Shown here: in pieces, positions 32,394 through 40,712 of the stretch
How positions within the stretch are numbered: the first letter of the stretch is position 1
Layout of the letters: each line of letters starts with the position of its first letter
Source: Paraburkholderia sp. HP33-1
GTDB lineage: Bacteria; Pseudomonadota; Gammaproteobacteria; Burkholderiales; Burkholderiaceae
Direction: 5' to 3'
DNA: 64,000 bases
NCBI RefSeq assembly: GCF_021390595.1
Contig: NZ_JAJEJR010000001.1
Location: forward strand, 1,736,001 to 1,800,000
Position numbers and translations under genes: made by a program
Notes under the pieces: generated by a model
What the model saw: the letters and a program-made list of their open reading frames with translations, nothing else
Database searches by the model: none
Told to the model about the DNA's origin: nothing

Positions 32394-32753
32394 ATGTTTT
32401 GCGAAGCCTGCGAAAGAATGCAACTGGGCGACACGGTCCAGCCACACGACGGTCTGCGGATCAGCGACGGGCGAACCCGGCTGCGCCCGCTCGGCCGTCG
32501 TCCCGTGCTCCTGCAACGTTACTGTTGCCGCATCTGCAATACAAACTGGTTAGTCGAACGCGATCCGCTGCAGCCGGAGCACCCGGATTGGGTTTGTCTG
32601 TATCAGGCCTCAAGCATTCTCGACCCTGCCTCGGCCGTTGATCGGGGTATCCATCTACCGACTCCCCCTTCCACCACCGAACGGATTGAAGCTGCACGTG
32701 ACGCGACGCCCGAGCAGCTCCGTCACAGCCTTTACCTGAGCACGCTTCCCTGA
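32394..32753 (+). CDS. Zinc-ribbon-like hypothetical protein (119 aa)
   Basis: Starts at ATG 32394; the ribosome site (GGGT) is weak. Two cysteine pairs, MFCEACERM at the N-terminus and CCRICNTNW near residue 45, are spaced to bind one zinc. The remainder is polar and proline-rich. No further domain recognised. It lies 74 bp after the 147-aa gene on the same strand. Confidence 0.5.
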   Translation: MFCEACERMQLGDTVQPHDGLRISDGRTRLRPLGRRPVLLQRYCCRICNTNWLVERDPLQPEHPDWVCLYQASSILDPASAVDRGIHLPTPPSTTERIEAARDATPEQLRHSLYLSTLP

Positions 32754-32878
32754 TCGACTGCCGACGTCCGTGCAGGGCGTTGTATCTATTCGCATTGGTT
32801 GCGGTGGTCGTTGCGGCACGAAGTATTATTCCCCTGTGCACACGGTCGACCGATGATCTGACTTGAGGAGCCGGGCCA

Positions 32879-33571
32879 ATGGGAAGCATCTACACACTTG
32901 TCGTGGCGGCATTCGCTTTTGTCGGCAGCCACTTTCTCCTGTCCCATCCGCTGCGGGCGGGTATGGTCCACGCGATCGGCGAACGGGGCGCCATGGGCGT
33001 CTATTCGCTGATTGCGATCCTGACATTCGGCTGGATGGTCATGGCTTACGACCGGACGCCCGTCTCCGCGCCGCTATGGCCGGCGGGCGACGCGCTGTGG
33101 GCGGTTGCGACCGTGCTCATGCTGATCGCGTCGATCCTTCTGATGGGCTCCCTGATCCGCAACCCGGCGTTGCCCACCGGCGGCGGATCCCCCGCATTGC
33201 CCGACGCGGCGCGCGGCGTGTACGCGGTGACGCGTCACCCGATGATGTGGTCGTTCGCGCTTTGGGGACTGTGCCATATCGCCGTGTTCCCGGTCACCCG
33301 GAACATCGTACTTGCCATAGCCATCATCATCCTCGCGCTTGTCGGTGCCGCGTTACAGGACCGCAAGAAGCGGCGGTTGCAGCCCGATCTGTGGCCCGCA
33401 TGGGAATCGAAGACGAGCTATCTGCCGTTCGCGGCGATCGCCGCCGGCCGTGCGCGGTTGGGCGGGTTCGGCATGCACGCGCTTGTTGGCGGCATCGTTG
33501 TCTGGCTCGTGGCGACCTGGGCTCATATCCCGCTCGCCGGCTGGCCCGCAGGCATCTGGCGCTGGCTTTAG
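32879..33571 (+). CDS. NnrU-family membrane protein
   Basis: The 230-residue integral membrane protein has about six helices. The family pattern is clear: FVGSHFLLSHPLRAGMV at the N-terminus and YAVTRHPMMWSFALWGLCHI in the centre, a histidine-containing motif related to isoprenylcysteine methyltransferase-like folds. TGAGGAG upstream supports the start. NnrU was first linked to nitric oxide/denitrification gene sets, but family members are widespread and no denitrification gene is in this window. Role here unknown. Confidence 0.88.
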   Translation: MGSIYTLVVAAFAFVGSHFLLSHPLRAGMVHAIGERGAMGVYSLIAILTFGWMVMAYDRTPVSAPLWPAGDALWAVATVLMLIASILLMGSLIRNPALPTGGGSPALPDAARGVYAVTRHPMMWSFALWGLCHIAVFPVTRNIVLAIAIIILALVGAALQDRKKRRLQPDLWPAWESKTSYLPFAAIAAGRARLGGFGMHALVGGIVVWLVATWAHIPLAGWPAGIWRWL

Positions 33572-33722
33572 CCGCCGGCGGCCATTGTTCCGACTATCCA
33601 ATCAATCAGCAGTCCAACGAGATTTGTTCTCGCGACGCAAGACTCTTTGTCCACGGTGTGTGTTCGAGTTCGCGGCGGATGCGCCTATTCTCGCACTGGC
33701 CACCACGCTCAAGGAGCCCATC

Positions 33723-34187
33723 ATGTCCGTCCACGAGAAACTCGCCGAACTCGGTCTCGAACTGCCCGCGCCGCCGCAACCCCTCGGCAGCTATACGGCT
33801 GTCAGCGAAGCCGGAAACCTGCTCTTCGTCTCAGGCCAGGTACCGCTTTCCGAGGGCAAGATGGCCTATACGGGGCGCGTCGGCGAGACCTTGACACTCG
33901 AACAGGGCCGCAAGGCTGCCCAACTCGCCGCGCTCAACGTGCTCGCGCAGATCTCGCGGCATCTCGGAGGCTTCGAGCGCCTGCATCATCTCGTTCGTGT
34001 CGAGGGGCACGTCAGTAGCGCCGATGGGTTCTACGACCAGCCCGCCGTGATCGACGGCGCTTCCGATCTGTTCGCCGCCGTGCTCGGCGACAAGGCGGGA
34101 CATGCGCGCTCTGCGTTCTCGCATAGCCAGTTGCCCGCCAATGCCGCGGTCATCATCGTCGTCATTGCTCAGATCCTGCCCGCTTGA
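33723..34187 (+). CDS. RidA/YjgF-family protein
   Basis: The 154-residue product of the Rid family hydrolyses or binds reactive enamine/imine intermediates. It has the family core GSYTAVSEAGNLLFVSGQVP and LTLEQGRKAAQLAALNVLAQ, then LVRVEGHVSSADGFYDQPAV. The position usually held by the catalytic arginine (R105 in RidA, in a -R-x-x-x-x-v-x- context) is replaced by GHARSAFSHSQLP, as in the Rid subgroups lacking deaminase activity. AAGGAG precedes the ATG. Its 3' end overlaps the convergent emrA-like gene by 26 bp. Confidence 0.88.
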   Translation: MSVHEKLAELGLELPAPPQPLGSYTAVSEAGNLLFVSGQVPLSEGKMAYTGRVGETLTLEQGRKAAQLAALNVLAQISRHLGGFERLHHLVRVEGHVSSADGFYDQPAVIDGASDLFAAVLGDKAGHARSAFSHSQLPANAAVIIVVIAQILPA

Positions 34188-35496
34188 GCGTCGCGACAGG
34201 CCGCGCCTGAATCGCATCAACCCGCGACGCCACGCGTTGCAATTGCAGTTGCGCGGCGCTCACGCGTGAAACCACTTCGTTCTGCTGGATGATCTTGTCG
34301 ATTTCAGCATCGGCCTGCGTGTCGTATTGCTCGAAAACATCGGTGCGATAACGCGTGTTCTGCGCCGCGCCCAGCTGCGAACCAGAGTCGTCGCGCGTGT
34401 CGGCATCGACCATCATCGACAGGCCGATGCGCAGCGGATGCGCGGCCAGTTCGGCCGGATCGAGTTCAATGCGCACGGGCAGCCGCTGCACGATCTTGAT
34501 CCAGTTGCCCGTGGCATTCTGCGCCGGCAACGTCGCGAACGCGCTGCCCGTACCCGCCGAAAAGCCCTCGATACGCCCGTGATATCTGGCGCCTCGACCG
34601 TAGACATCCGAGGTCAGCGTGACCGGCTGGCCGATCCGCATGTGCTTGAGCTGCACTTCCTTGAAGTTGGCGTCGACCCACACGCCGTCGAGCGGCACGA
34701 TCGCCATCAGCGGGGTGCCAGGGGCGACGCGCTGGCCAACCTGAACCCGGCGCTGCGCGACATAGCCCGTCACCGGCGCCGGCAGCGTATCGCGCGTATA
34801 GGCGAGCCACGCGGTCCGCACTTTCGCGGCGGCGGCCTGCACGTCCGGATGCTGTTCGACCGTGGTGCGGTCAGTCAACGCGTGGTTGGCCTCGCCCTGC
34901 TGACGCGCGGCGTCGAGCGCGGCCTGCGCGACGTTCACCGCGTCGCGGGCGTGTGCGATATCTTCGGCGGATACTGCGCCGGTGTCGGCGACCGCCTCGC
35001 GGCGGTGCAGATCATCGCGGGCGCGGGCCAGGTCGGCTTCGCGCTGCGTGACGTTCGCCGCGTAAAAGTCGTTGTTGACATACAGGCCGCTCACGCGACG
35101 CACGGTCTGCCCGAGTTGCGCTTCGGCATCGGCGAGCGCAAGTTTGGCATCGGCCGGGTCCAGTGTGACGACGGGGTCGCCTTGCTTCACGATCTGCGTG
35201 TCGTCGGTGTTTACGGCAACCACCGTGCCGGTGACCTGCGGCGTCAGTTGCACGAGATTGCCGCTGACGTAGGCGTCGTCGGTCTCCTCGTGATAACGGC
35301 CCTCGGTGAAGTAGTACGCGCCGTAGGCCGCGCTCGCGAGCACGAGCGCGGCGCCGAGCAGCACGATCAGGCGCTTGCGGCGCGCAGGGGGCGCGGCCTC
35401 GTTGTCGTTCTGGGGCGCGGCAGGCGCCTGCGCGCCGGCCGCAGGTTCGTCTTGCTGATCCGCCAGTTCGCGGTCGGTCGTGATCGAATCGCTCAT
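34162..35496 (-). CDS. emrA: EmrA/HlyD membrane-fusion protein of multidrug efflux
   Basis: The 444-residue periplasmic adaptor starts at ATG 35496 (GGAGAAC upstream). A proline/alanine-rich cytoplasmic N-terminus is followed by one membrane anchor (LIVLLGAALVLASAAYGAYY), a barrel-sandwich lipoyl hybrid (DDAYVSGNLVQLTPQVTGTV), a long alpha-hairpin (about 150-240) and a second half-motif PVTGYVAQRRVQVGQRV. It links the MFS pump (37641-39203) to the outer-membrane factor (35531-37042), with which it is probably co-transcribed (34-bp gap). Confidence 0.93.
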   Translation of the reverse strand: MSDSITTDRELADQQDEPAAGAQAPAAPQNDNEAAPPARRKRLIVLLGAALVLASAAYGAYYFTEGRYHEETDDAYVSGNLVQLTPQVTGTVVAVNTDDTQIVKQGDPVVTLDPADAKLALADAEAQLGQTVRRVSGLYVNNDFYAANVTQREADLARARDDLHRREAVADTGAVSAEDIAHARDAVNVAQAALDAARQQGEANHALTDRTTVEQHPDVQAAAAKVRTAWLAYTRDTLPAPVTGYVAQRRVQVGQRVAPGTPLMAIVPLDGVWVDANFKEVQLKHMRIGQPVTLTSDVYGRGARYHGRIEGFSAGTGSAFATLPAQNATGNWIKIVQRLPVRIELDPAELAAHPLRIGLSMMVDADTRDDSGSQLGAAQNTRYRTDVFEQYDTQADAEIDKIIQQNEVVSRVSAAQLQLQRVASRVDAIQARPVATLKRAGSEQ

Positions 35497-35530
35497 TGCA
35501 GTTCTCCTGATAGGTTGGCCAGCGTGCCGC

Positions 35531-37042
35531 TCAACGTGCGACGACGACGGGCTTGACTTGACTGGCGGCGACGTCCGCGTGAAGGCCGGTAGTGGCCGAC
35601 GTATCGACATAGCCACCGCCCAGCGACGACGCGAGCTCGATCTGCTGGTCGCGCCGGTTCATCTTCAGGTTGGCGATCGCCTCGTCAGCATTCAGCGCGG
35701 TGACGTCGGCATTGAGCACGGTCAGTTGATTGGTGAGCCCCGCCTTGTATTGCGTGATCGCCAGTTGATCGGCGTCGCGCGCGGCCTGCTGCGCGGCTTG
35801 CGCATCGACCAACTGAGTGTCGCTCGAACGGATCTGCGCGAGCTGTGTGGCCACACCGCTCAACGCGCCGATCAACGTCTGGTTGTAGCTCGCCACCGCA
35901 TAGTCGAACTCGGCGTAGCGGCCTTTGAGCTGCGCGCGCAGCGCACCCGCATCGAAGATCGGCAGATGGATCGCAGGCCCTACCGAGGCAGTGCGGCTTG
36001 CCGCGCTCAGAAAGCGGCCGAAGCCGAACGCGTCGAAACCGATCGCGGCGCTCAGATTGATGTCGGGATAGAACTCGGCCTTGGCTTCCTTCACCTCATG
36101 CGTGATCGCGTCGACGCGCCAGCGCGCCGCGACGATGTCTGGCCGCCGGCTCAGAAGATCGGCAGGCAGGTTGTCCGGCAGACGCACGTCGTCGCCCACG
36201 CCGAGCGTCGGCCGGGTGATCGCCAGTCCGCGGTCGGGCCCCTTGCCGAGCAGTGCCGCCAATTGATACCGGGTGGTCAGGATGCTGCCGTCGAGTGCGC
36301 TGACACGGGAGCGGCTCGTGGACAGATTCGCCTCGGCCGTCTTGCGCTCCACTTCAGTATCGAGGCCCGTTGCGATGCGGCTCGCAGTGATGCGGTCGAT
36401 CTGCTCGCGCCGCACGACTTCCTGCTGCGCGATGTCGCGCAATGCGTAGAGCCGCGCCAGCTCGTTGTAACTGCGGGCGATCGAGGTGTCGAGCGCGAGC
36501 CTGACGACTTCCTCGTCGGCTTCGCTTGCGGCCTCCTCCGAGACAGCGGCGCGCAACGCCTCGCGGTTCTTGCCCCACAGGTCGAGATCGTAAGAGGCGC
36601 TCAACAGACCCTTGTTCTCCGTCTGCCAGGAGCCGGCATAAGGCGGCGGAATCAATGCGGTGCTGCTGAACTGCTGGCGCGTCAGCGTGTACTCGGCGTC
36701 GACGCGCGGCAGCGTATTCGCCTTCGCCGTTTCACTATAGGCTTGCGCCTGCGCGACACGCGCACGCGCCTGGTCGAGCGTCGGGCTGCCTTGCAGAGCC
36801 TCGGCAATCAACGCTTTTAATTGAGCGTCGCCGAACTGGTCGACCCAGTCGGCGGACGGCCAGTGTCCCTGCTCCTGCGGGAGGCTTTGCGCCGTTTCAA
36901 GCTGTTGTGGTTGGGCAATCTGCTTGTCGCTGTGGATGCCCGCGTAATTTGCGCACGCCGCCAACACTGCGATTGAGATCACCGAAACAGCGCGCTTCAG
37001 CGATCGGGCAGCGATATCTGCACTAGAAGTCTGCGTATTCAT
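35531..37042 (-). CDS. Outer-membrane efflux factor (NodT/TolC family)
   Basis: The 503-residue outer-membrane lipoprotein forms the exit duct. An N-terminal lipobox (IAVLAACANY) is followed by the tandem TolC-type repeats typical of NodT proteins: FGDAQLKALIAEALQGSPTL, SASYDLDLWGKNREALRAAV and LLSRRPDIVAARWRV. The ATG at 37042 is preceded not by a ribosome site but directly by a MarR-type operator (37043-37060). Either the mRNA is leaderless or the true start is slightly downstream. Confidence 0.93.
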   Translation of the reverse strand: MNTQTSSADIAARSLKRAVSVISIAVLAACANYAGIHSDKQIAQPQQLETAQSLPQEQGHWPSADWVDQFGDAQLKALIAEALQGSPTLDQARARVAQAQAYSETAKANTLPRVDAEYTLTRQQFSSTALIPPPYAGSWQTENKGLLSASYDLDLWGKNREALRAAVSEEAASEADEEVVRLALDTSIARSYNELARLYALRDIAQQEVVRREQIDRITASRIATGLDTEVERKTAEANLSTSRSRVSALDGSILTTRYQLAALLGKGPDRGLAITRPTLGVGDDVRLPDNLPADLLSRRPDIVAARWRVDAITHEVKEAKAEFYPDINLSAAIGFDAFGFGRFLSAASRTASVGPAIHLPIFDAGALRAQLKGRYAEFDYAVASYNQTLIGALSGVATQLAQIRSSDTQLVDAQAAQQAARDADQLAITQYKAGLTNQLTVLNADVTALNADEAIANLKMNRRDQQIELASSLGGGYVDTSATTGLHADVAASQVKPVVVAR

Positions 37043-37060
37043 TTTCTGACAAATCAGATA
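37043..37060. promoter_or_regulatory. MarR-type operator, copy 1 (outer-membrane factor gene)
   Basis: TTTCTGACAAATCAGATA on the plus strand, two mismatches from the inverse of the perfect 18-mer at 39250-39267. It abuts the start codon of the outer-membrane factor gene. Confidence 0.6.
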
Positions 37061-37096
37061 ATTGGGTGAAAAAAACGCGGCCCACGGCCGCGCCGC

Positions 37097-37534
37097 TCAA
37101 TCGCCTGTGAACTTGCGAAGCAGGCGGTCCAGCTCGGCAAACTCGGCCTTCGTGAATTTGCGCAAGCGGGCGTTCAGCACATGCGGTGCGATTTCCGGAA
37201 TCCGCGCGGAGGTTTTCCGCCCCTCCCCGGTCAACGTCAGATTGACCACGCGGCGATCTTCCGGGTCGCGGGATCGTTCCAGCAGTCCCTTCGATTCCAG
37301 CTTGTCCAGCATCCGCGTCATCAAGCCGGTGTCGATTCCGAGCAGTTTCGACAGCTCGAAAGGCGTGGTCGCCACACCCTGCTTCAGGGAAAGCAGGATG
37401 CCCATCTGCTGGCCGTTGATGTCGAGGTCCTTGAGCGCCGCGTCCATTTCCGCAACGACCACGTTGCGCGCCTTGACCAGCCTGAAGCCAATACTCTCTG
37501 TCAGCATGAAGTTTTTCGTCGTGTAATGGTCCAT
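37097..37534 (-). CDS. MarR-family regulator 1
   Basis: The 145-residue winged-helix repressor starts at ATG 37534, fixed by AAGGAGG. Core motifs: DINGQQMGILLSLKQGV (helix 2-3), LSKLLGIDTGLMTRMLDKLE (recognition helix) and RSRDPEDRRVVNLTLTGEGR (wing). It lies between the MFS and outer-membrane factor genes on the same strand, with an 18-bp palindromic operator 30 bp upstream. Probably represses itself and the efflux genes and is released by an aromatic ligand, as for EmrR. Confidence 0.93.
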   Translation of the reverse strand: MDHYTTKNFMLTESIGFRLVKARNVVVAEMDAALKDLDINGQQMGILLSLKQGVATTPFELSKLLGIDTGLMTRMLDKLESKGLLERSRDPEDRRVVNLTLTGEGRKTSARIPEIAPHVLNARLRKFTKAEFAELDRLLRKFTGD

Positions 37535-37563
37535 GGCGGCGCCCTCCTTGTTGATTCGAACAA

Positions 37564-37581
37564 TATCTGCATTATCAGATA
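37564..37581. promoter_or_regulatory. MarR-type operator, copy 2 (marR1)
   Basis: TATCTGCATTATCAGATA: arms TATCTG/CAGATA with a 6-bp spacer, the same length and arms as the 39250 copy. Ends 30 bp before the regulator's start codon. Confidence 0.65.
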
Positions 37582-37640
37582 CATTCAAGGAGAAAATTGG
37601 AATTGTCATTTGTCGTCCGGACCGGGTTGTCCAAAAGGGT

Positions 37641-39203
37641 TCAGTGTCCGCCGGCGGCGGCTGCGCCTGCGGCGCCACCGCTCGTCGGTGTCGTTATCCA
37701 GATCAACGGGATGATCACGACGAAGATCACCGCCGAGATCCAGAAGATGTCGTTCAGGCCGAGCATCGTGGCCTGCGCATTGAGCGAGGCTTCGTAAAAG
37801 GCCGTGGCCTTGGGAACGCCCGCGTCCAGCGCCGCCTGCAGATGCGCGATAGCACCGGTAAAACCAGGATCGTCCACACTCGTTTGCTCGGCAAGGCGCG
37901 CGTGATGAAGGATCGTGCGGTCGTTCCACGCGTTGCTCATCAGCGACGTGCCCACTGCGCCTGCAAAAATGCGCACGAAGTTGGACAGACCCGCCGCCGC
38001 CGGAATCTCCTCCGGCGACAGACCCGACAGGATGATCGCGGTGAGCGGCGTGAAGAACAGTGCAGTGGGAATGCCTTGCAGCAGCGTCGGCAACACCAGC
38101 GTCCATGCATCGACGCCGGTCGTGTAATTCGAGCGCATGAAGAACACGCCGGCGAATCCCACGAACGCAAGCGTGGCAAGCACCCGCATGTCGGAGCGCG
38201 GCATGATCTTGCCCATCACCGGGGCGAGGATCACGGCAAAAATGCCGAGCGGCGCAGTCACGAGCCCCGCGTCCACCGCCCGGTAGCCGAGGAAGCCCTG
38301 AATCCATTGCGGCAGGATCACGAGGTTGGCGAAGAAGATCGCGTAGGCAACCGAAATCGCAATCGTGCCGCCGAGGAAGTTACGTCTGGCGAAAAGCCGC
38401 AGGTTGACGATCGGCCTTTGCTCGGTCAATTCCCAGATCAGGAAGAACAGGAAGCTGACGATAGCGACGATCGTGAGCACCCAGATCACCGGCGAGCTGA
38501 ACCAGTCGAGGTCGCGGCCCTTGTCGAGCATGATCTGCAACGGCGCGACCCACGCGATCAGCGAGATTAGTCCGACCTTGTCGATCGGGAGTTTGCGGGT
38601 GGGCGTCTCGCGGTCCCGGTAGATCGCCCAGATCGCGCCAGCGGCGAACAGGCCGACCGGTACGTTGATGTAGAAGATCCACGACCAGCTGTAGCTGTCG
38701 GTGATCCAGCCGCCGAGCGCCGGACCCGCGATGGGCCCGACCGTCGCGGTCATGGCCCAGAGCGCCAGCGCGTTCGAACTCTTCTCCTTCGGAAACGATG
38801 CGAGCAGCAGTGCCTGCGACAACGGCACCAGCGGCCCCGCCACGGCGCCCTGCACGACGCGCGCGGCGAGCAGCACGAGCAGGTTTGGCGCGAGGCCGCA
38901 CGCCGCCGACGACAACACGAACAGCAGGATGGCCCAGACGAACAGCTTGACCTGCCCGATGCGCTGGGTGAGCCACCCTGTCAACGGAATCGATACCGCG
39001 TTGGCCGCGGCAAAGAGCGTGATGACCCACGTCCCTTCGTCGATGGAGACGCCGAGGTTGCCTGAGAGCGTCGGAATCGCGACGTTCGCGATCGACGAAT
39101 CCAGCACGTTCATAAAGGTGGCCAGCGCCACGGCGAACGTGCCAATGGCAAACCTGGCGCCCGTCAGCGGAGCCGGCGCACCCGGGTTGATCGATGAATT
39201 CAT
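37641..39203 (-). CDS. emrB: EmrB/QacA-type MFS multidrug transporter (DHA2, 14 TM)
   Basis: The 520-residue inner-membrane drug:H+ antiporter has the DHA2 motifs LDSSIANVAIPTLSGNLG in TM1, WLTQRIGQVKLFVWAILLFV (motif A region) and GPALGGWITDSYSWSWIFYI (motif C, antiporter). Downstream 14 hydrophobic segments can be counted. It pumps hydrophobic compounds through the EmrA-like adaptor and the outer-membrane factor. A perfect 18-bp operator lies 47 bp upstream of its start, so it has its own regulated promoter. Confidence 0.95.
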   Translation of the reverse strand: MNSSINPGAPAPLTGARFAIGTFAVALATFMNVLDSSIANVAIPTLSGNLGVSIDEGTWVITLFAAANAVSIPLTGWLTQRIGQVKLFVWAILLFVLSSAACGLAPNLLVLLAARVVQGAVAGPLVPLSQALLLASFPKEKSSNALALWAMTATVGPIAGPALGGWITDSYSWSWIFYINVPVGLFAAGAIWAIYRDRETPTRKLPIDKVGLISLIAWVAPLQIMLDKGRDLDWFSSPVIWVLTIVAIVSFLFFLIWELTEQRPIVNLRLFARRNFLGGTIAISVAYAIFFANLVILPQWIQGFLGYRAVDAGLVTAPLGIFAVILAPVMGKIMPRSDMRVLATLAFVGFAGVFFMRSNYTTGVDAWTLVLPTLLQGIPTALFFTPLTAIILSGLSPEEIPAAAGLSNFVRIFAGAVGTSLMSNAWNDRTILHHARLAEQTSVDDPGFTGAIAHLQAALDAGVPKATAFYEASLNAQATMLGLNDIFWISAVIFVVIIPLIWITTPTSGGAAGAAAAGGH

Positions 39204-39249
39204 GTGACGTCCTCGTGTCGGTTCGAAGCGCCCGTCAGCAATGGGCGTT

Positions 39250-39267
39250 TATCTGATATGTCAGATA
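39250..39267. promoter_or_regulatory. MarR-type operator, copy 3 (MFS gene)
   Basis: TATCTGATATGTCAGATA, extended by one base on each side to perfect 8-bp arms TTATCTGA/TCAGATAA. The best of three related sites and the presumed consensus of the local MarR repressors. Confidence 0.7.
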
Positions 39268-39288
39268 AATGAGTAAAAAAATGCCGCC

Positions 39289-39726
39289 TTAGTGGCCGAG
39301 CAGTCTCGAAAGAAGCAAGCTCAACGCGTCGAAGTCTGACTTCGAGAAGTGTGAGAGTCGCTCGCTCCACGCCCCACGGGCAACCCGTACGTTTCGGGCG
39401 GCAACCGCCCGCCCTTGCTGCGTCAACGAAACATCCACTAGGCGACGATCCCTGGCGTTGCGGGCGCGCTCGATCAGTCCACGGGTTTCGAGCCGGTCCA
39501 GCACGCGGGTCATCCGGGTCGGGTGGACGCCAGCCAGCTTCGACAATGCGGCCGGCGTTTTCACGCTCCCGTGCGCCAGCGTGAGCATGACACCGCGCTC
39601 CTGCGGATTCAGTCCGGCATCCCGGAGCCCTGCCCTGAGTTCGCTTGCAATCAGCTGACGGGCCTGACCCAGCACGAGTACCAGCTTCTGCGTACGCTCA
39701 AAGTCTTCGTCGACGGAATCATTCAT
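39289..39726 (-). CDS. MarR-family regulator 2
   Basis: A second 145-residue MarR protein, distinct from regulator 1: LNPQERGVMLTLAHGSVKTP, LSKLAGVHPTRMTRVLDRLE (recognition helix) and RARNARDRRLVDVSLTQQGR (wing). GAGGAGG precedes the ATG. It lies upstream of the MFS gene on the same strand. The region before it holds imperfect half-sites (TATCTGAC, GCAGAT) of the same operator, so it is probably in the same regulatory network. Which repressor uses which operator cannot be told. Confidence 0.93.
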   Translation of the reverse strand: MNDSVDEDFERTQKLVLVLGQARQLIASELRAGLRDAGLNPQERGVMLTLAHGSVKTPAALSKLAGVHPTRMTRVLDRLETRGLIERARNARDRRLVDVSLTQQGRAVAARNVRVARGAWSERLSHFSKSDFDALSLLLSRLLGH

Positions 39727-39996
39727 CGATCGCCTCCTCGATATCTGACTTCAATATATTTGACTATGCAGATTTCATCAAGGAGATTTCCTCACCGTCT
39801 GCGATACCTCGTGGAAAACAGAATTGAGCTGCCAGCAACTATCGCTGCGATTCTTTGGAGCTTTCTTGTTCCTGCGACTCACAACTGTTTGTCCACGGCT
39901 TGTATTTAAAAGCGAAGCGCGGCCGCATAAATTGATGGCCATCGGAGCCACTAGCCCGATCACAGATCGCTGCTCTCACTTACTTCGAGGTCCATC

Positions 39997-40707
39997 ATGA
40001 GTCACTCTCCCAAAGTCGTCGTGATTACCGGTGCGTCGCAAGGCATCGGCGCGGAAACGGCCAGGGCATTTCGCAAGCTCGGCCACTATGTGGTCGCTAC
40101 ATCGCGCACCATCAAACAGTCCGACGATCCCAACCTCGTCGCGGTCGCCGGCGATATCGCCGATCCGGCCACGGCTCGACGGGTCATCGAGACAGCCGTG
40201 GCGCGTTTTGGTCGAGTCGATACGCTCGTGAACAATGCGGGCATTTTCGTAGCCAAGCCGTTTACTCAATACACGGCAGAAGATTACGCGACGATCACGG
40301 GCATCAATCTCGCGGGATTTTTCCATATCACGCAGCTCGCGATTGCAGAGATGGAGAAGCACGAGAGCGGGCACGTGGTCAACATCACGACGACGCTCGT
40401 GGATCACGCGATCGACGGTGTTCCGTCCGTGCTGGCCTCGCTGACGAAGGGCGGACTCGCCGCCGCGACCCGCTCGCTCGCGATCGAGTATGCAAAGCGC
40501 GGCATTCGCGCCAACGCGGTTTCGCCCGGCATCATCAAGTCTCCGATGCATGCGCCCGAAACCCATGCGGCGCTTGGCGCACTGCATCCAATGGGTCATA
40601 TGGGCGAGATGAGCGACATCGTCAACGCGATCCTCTATCTCGACTCGGCGCCGTTCGTGACCGGCGAGATCCTGCACGTGGACGGCGGCCAGAGCGCGGG
40701 CCACTGA
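39997..40707 (+). CDS. SDR-family protein lacking the catalytic tyrosine
   Basis: The 236-residue short-chain dehydrogenase-like protein has TGASQGIG (coenzyme loop, residues 11-18), NNAG and the structural N-terminal pattern intact. At the active site the usual Y-x-x-x-K is replaced by A-x-x-x-K (LASLTKGGL), and the preceding serine region reads NITTTLVDHAI. It may bind NAD(P) without classical reduction, or use another residue. The C-terminal HVDGGQ is typical. The gene faces the LysR gene end to end (5-bp gap). Confidence 0.88.
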   Translation: MSHSPKVVVITGASQGIGAETARAFRKLGHYVVATSRTIKQSDDPNLVAVAGDIADPATARRVIETAVARFGRVDTLVNNAGIFVAKPFTQYTAEDYATITGINLAGFFHITQLAIAEMEKHESGHVVNITTTLVDHAIDGVPSVLASLTKGGLAAATRSLAIEYAKRGIRANAVSPGIIKSPMHAPETHAALGALHPMGHMGEMSDIVNAILYLDSAPFVTGEILHVDGGQSAGH

Positions 40708-40712
40708 GCAGA

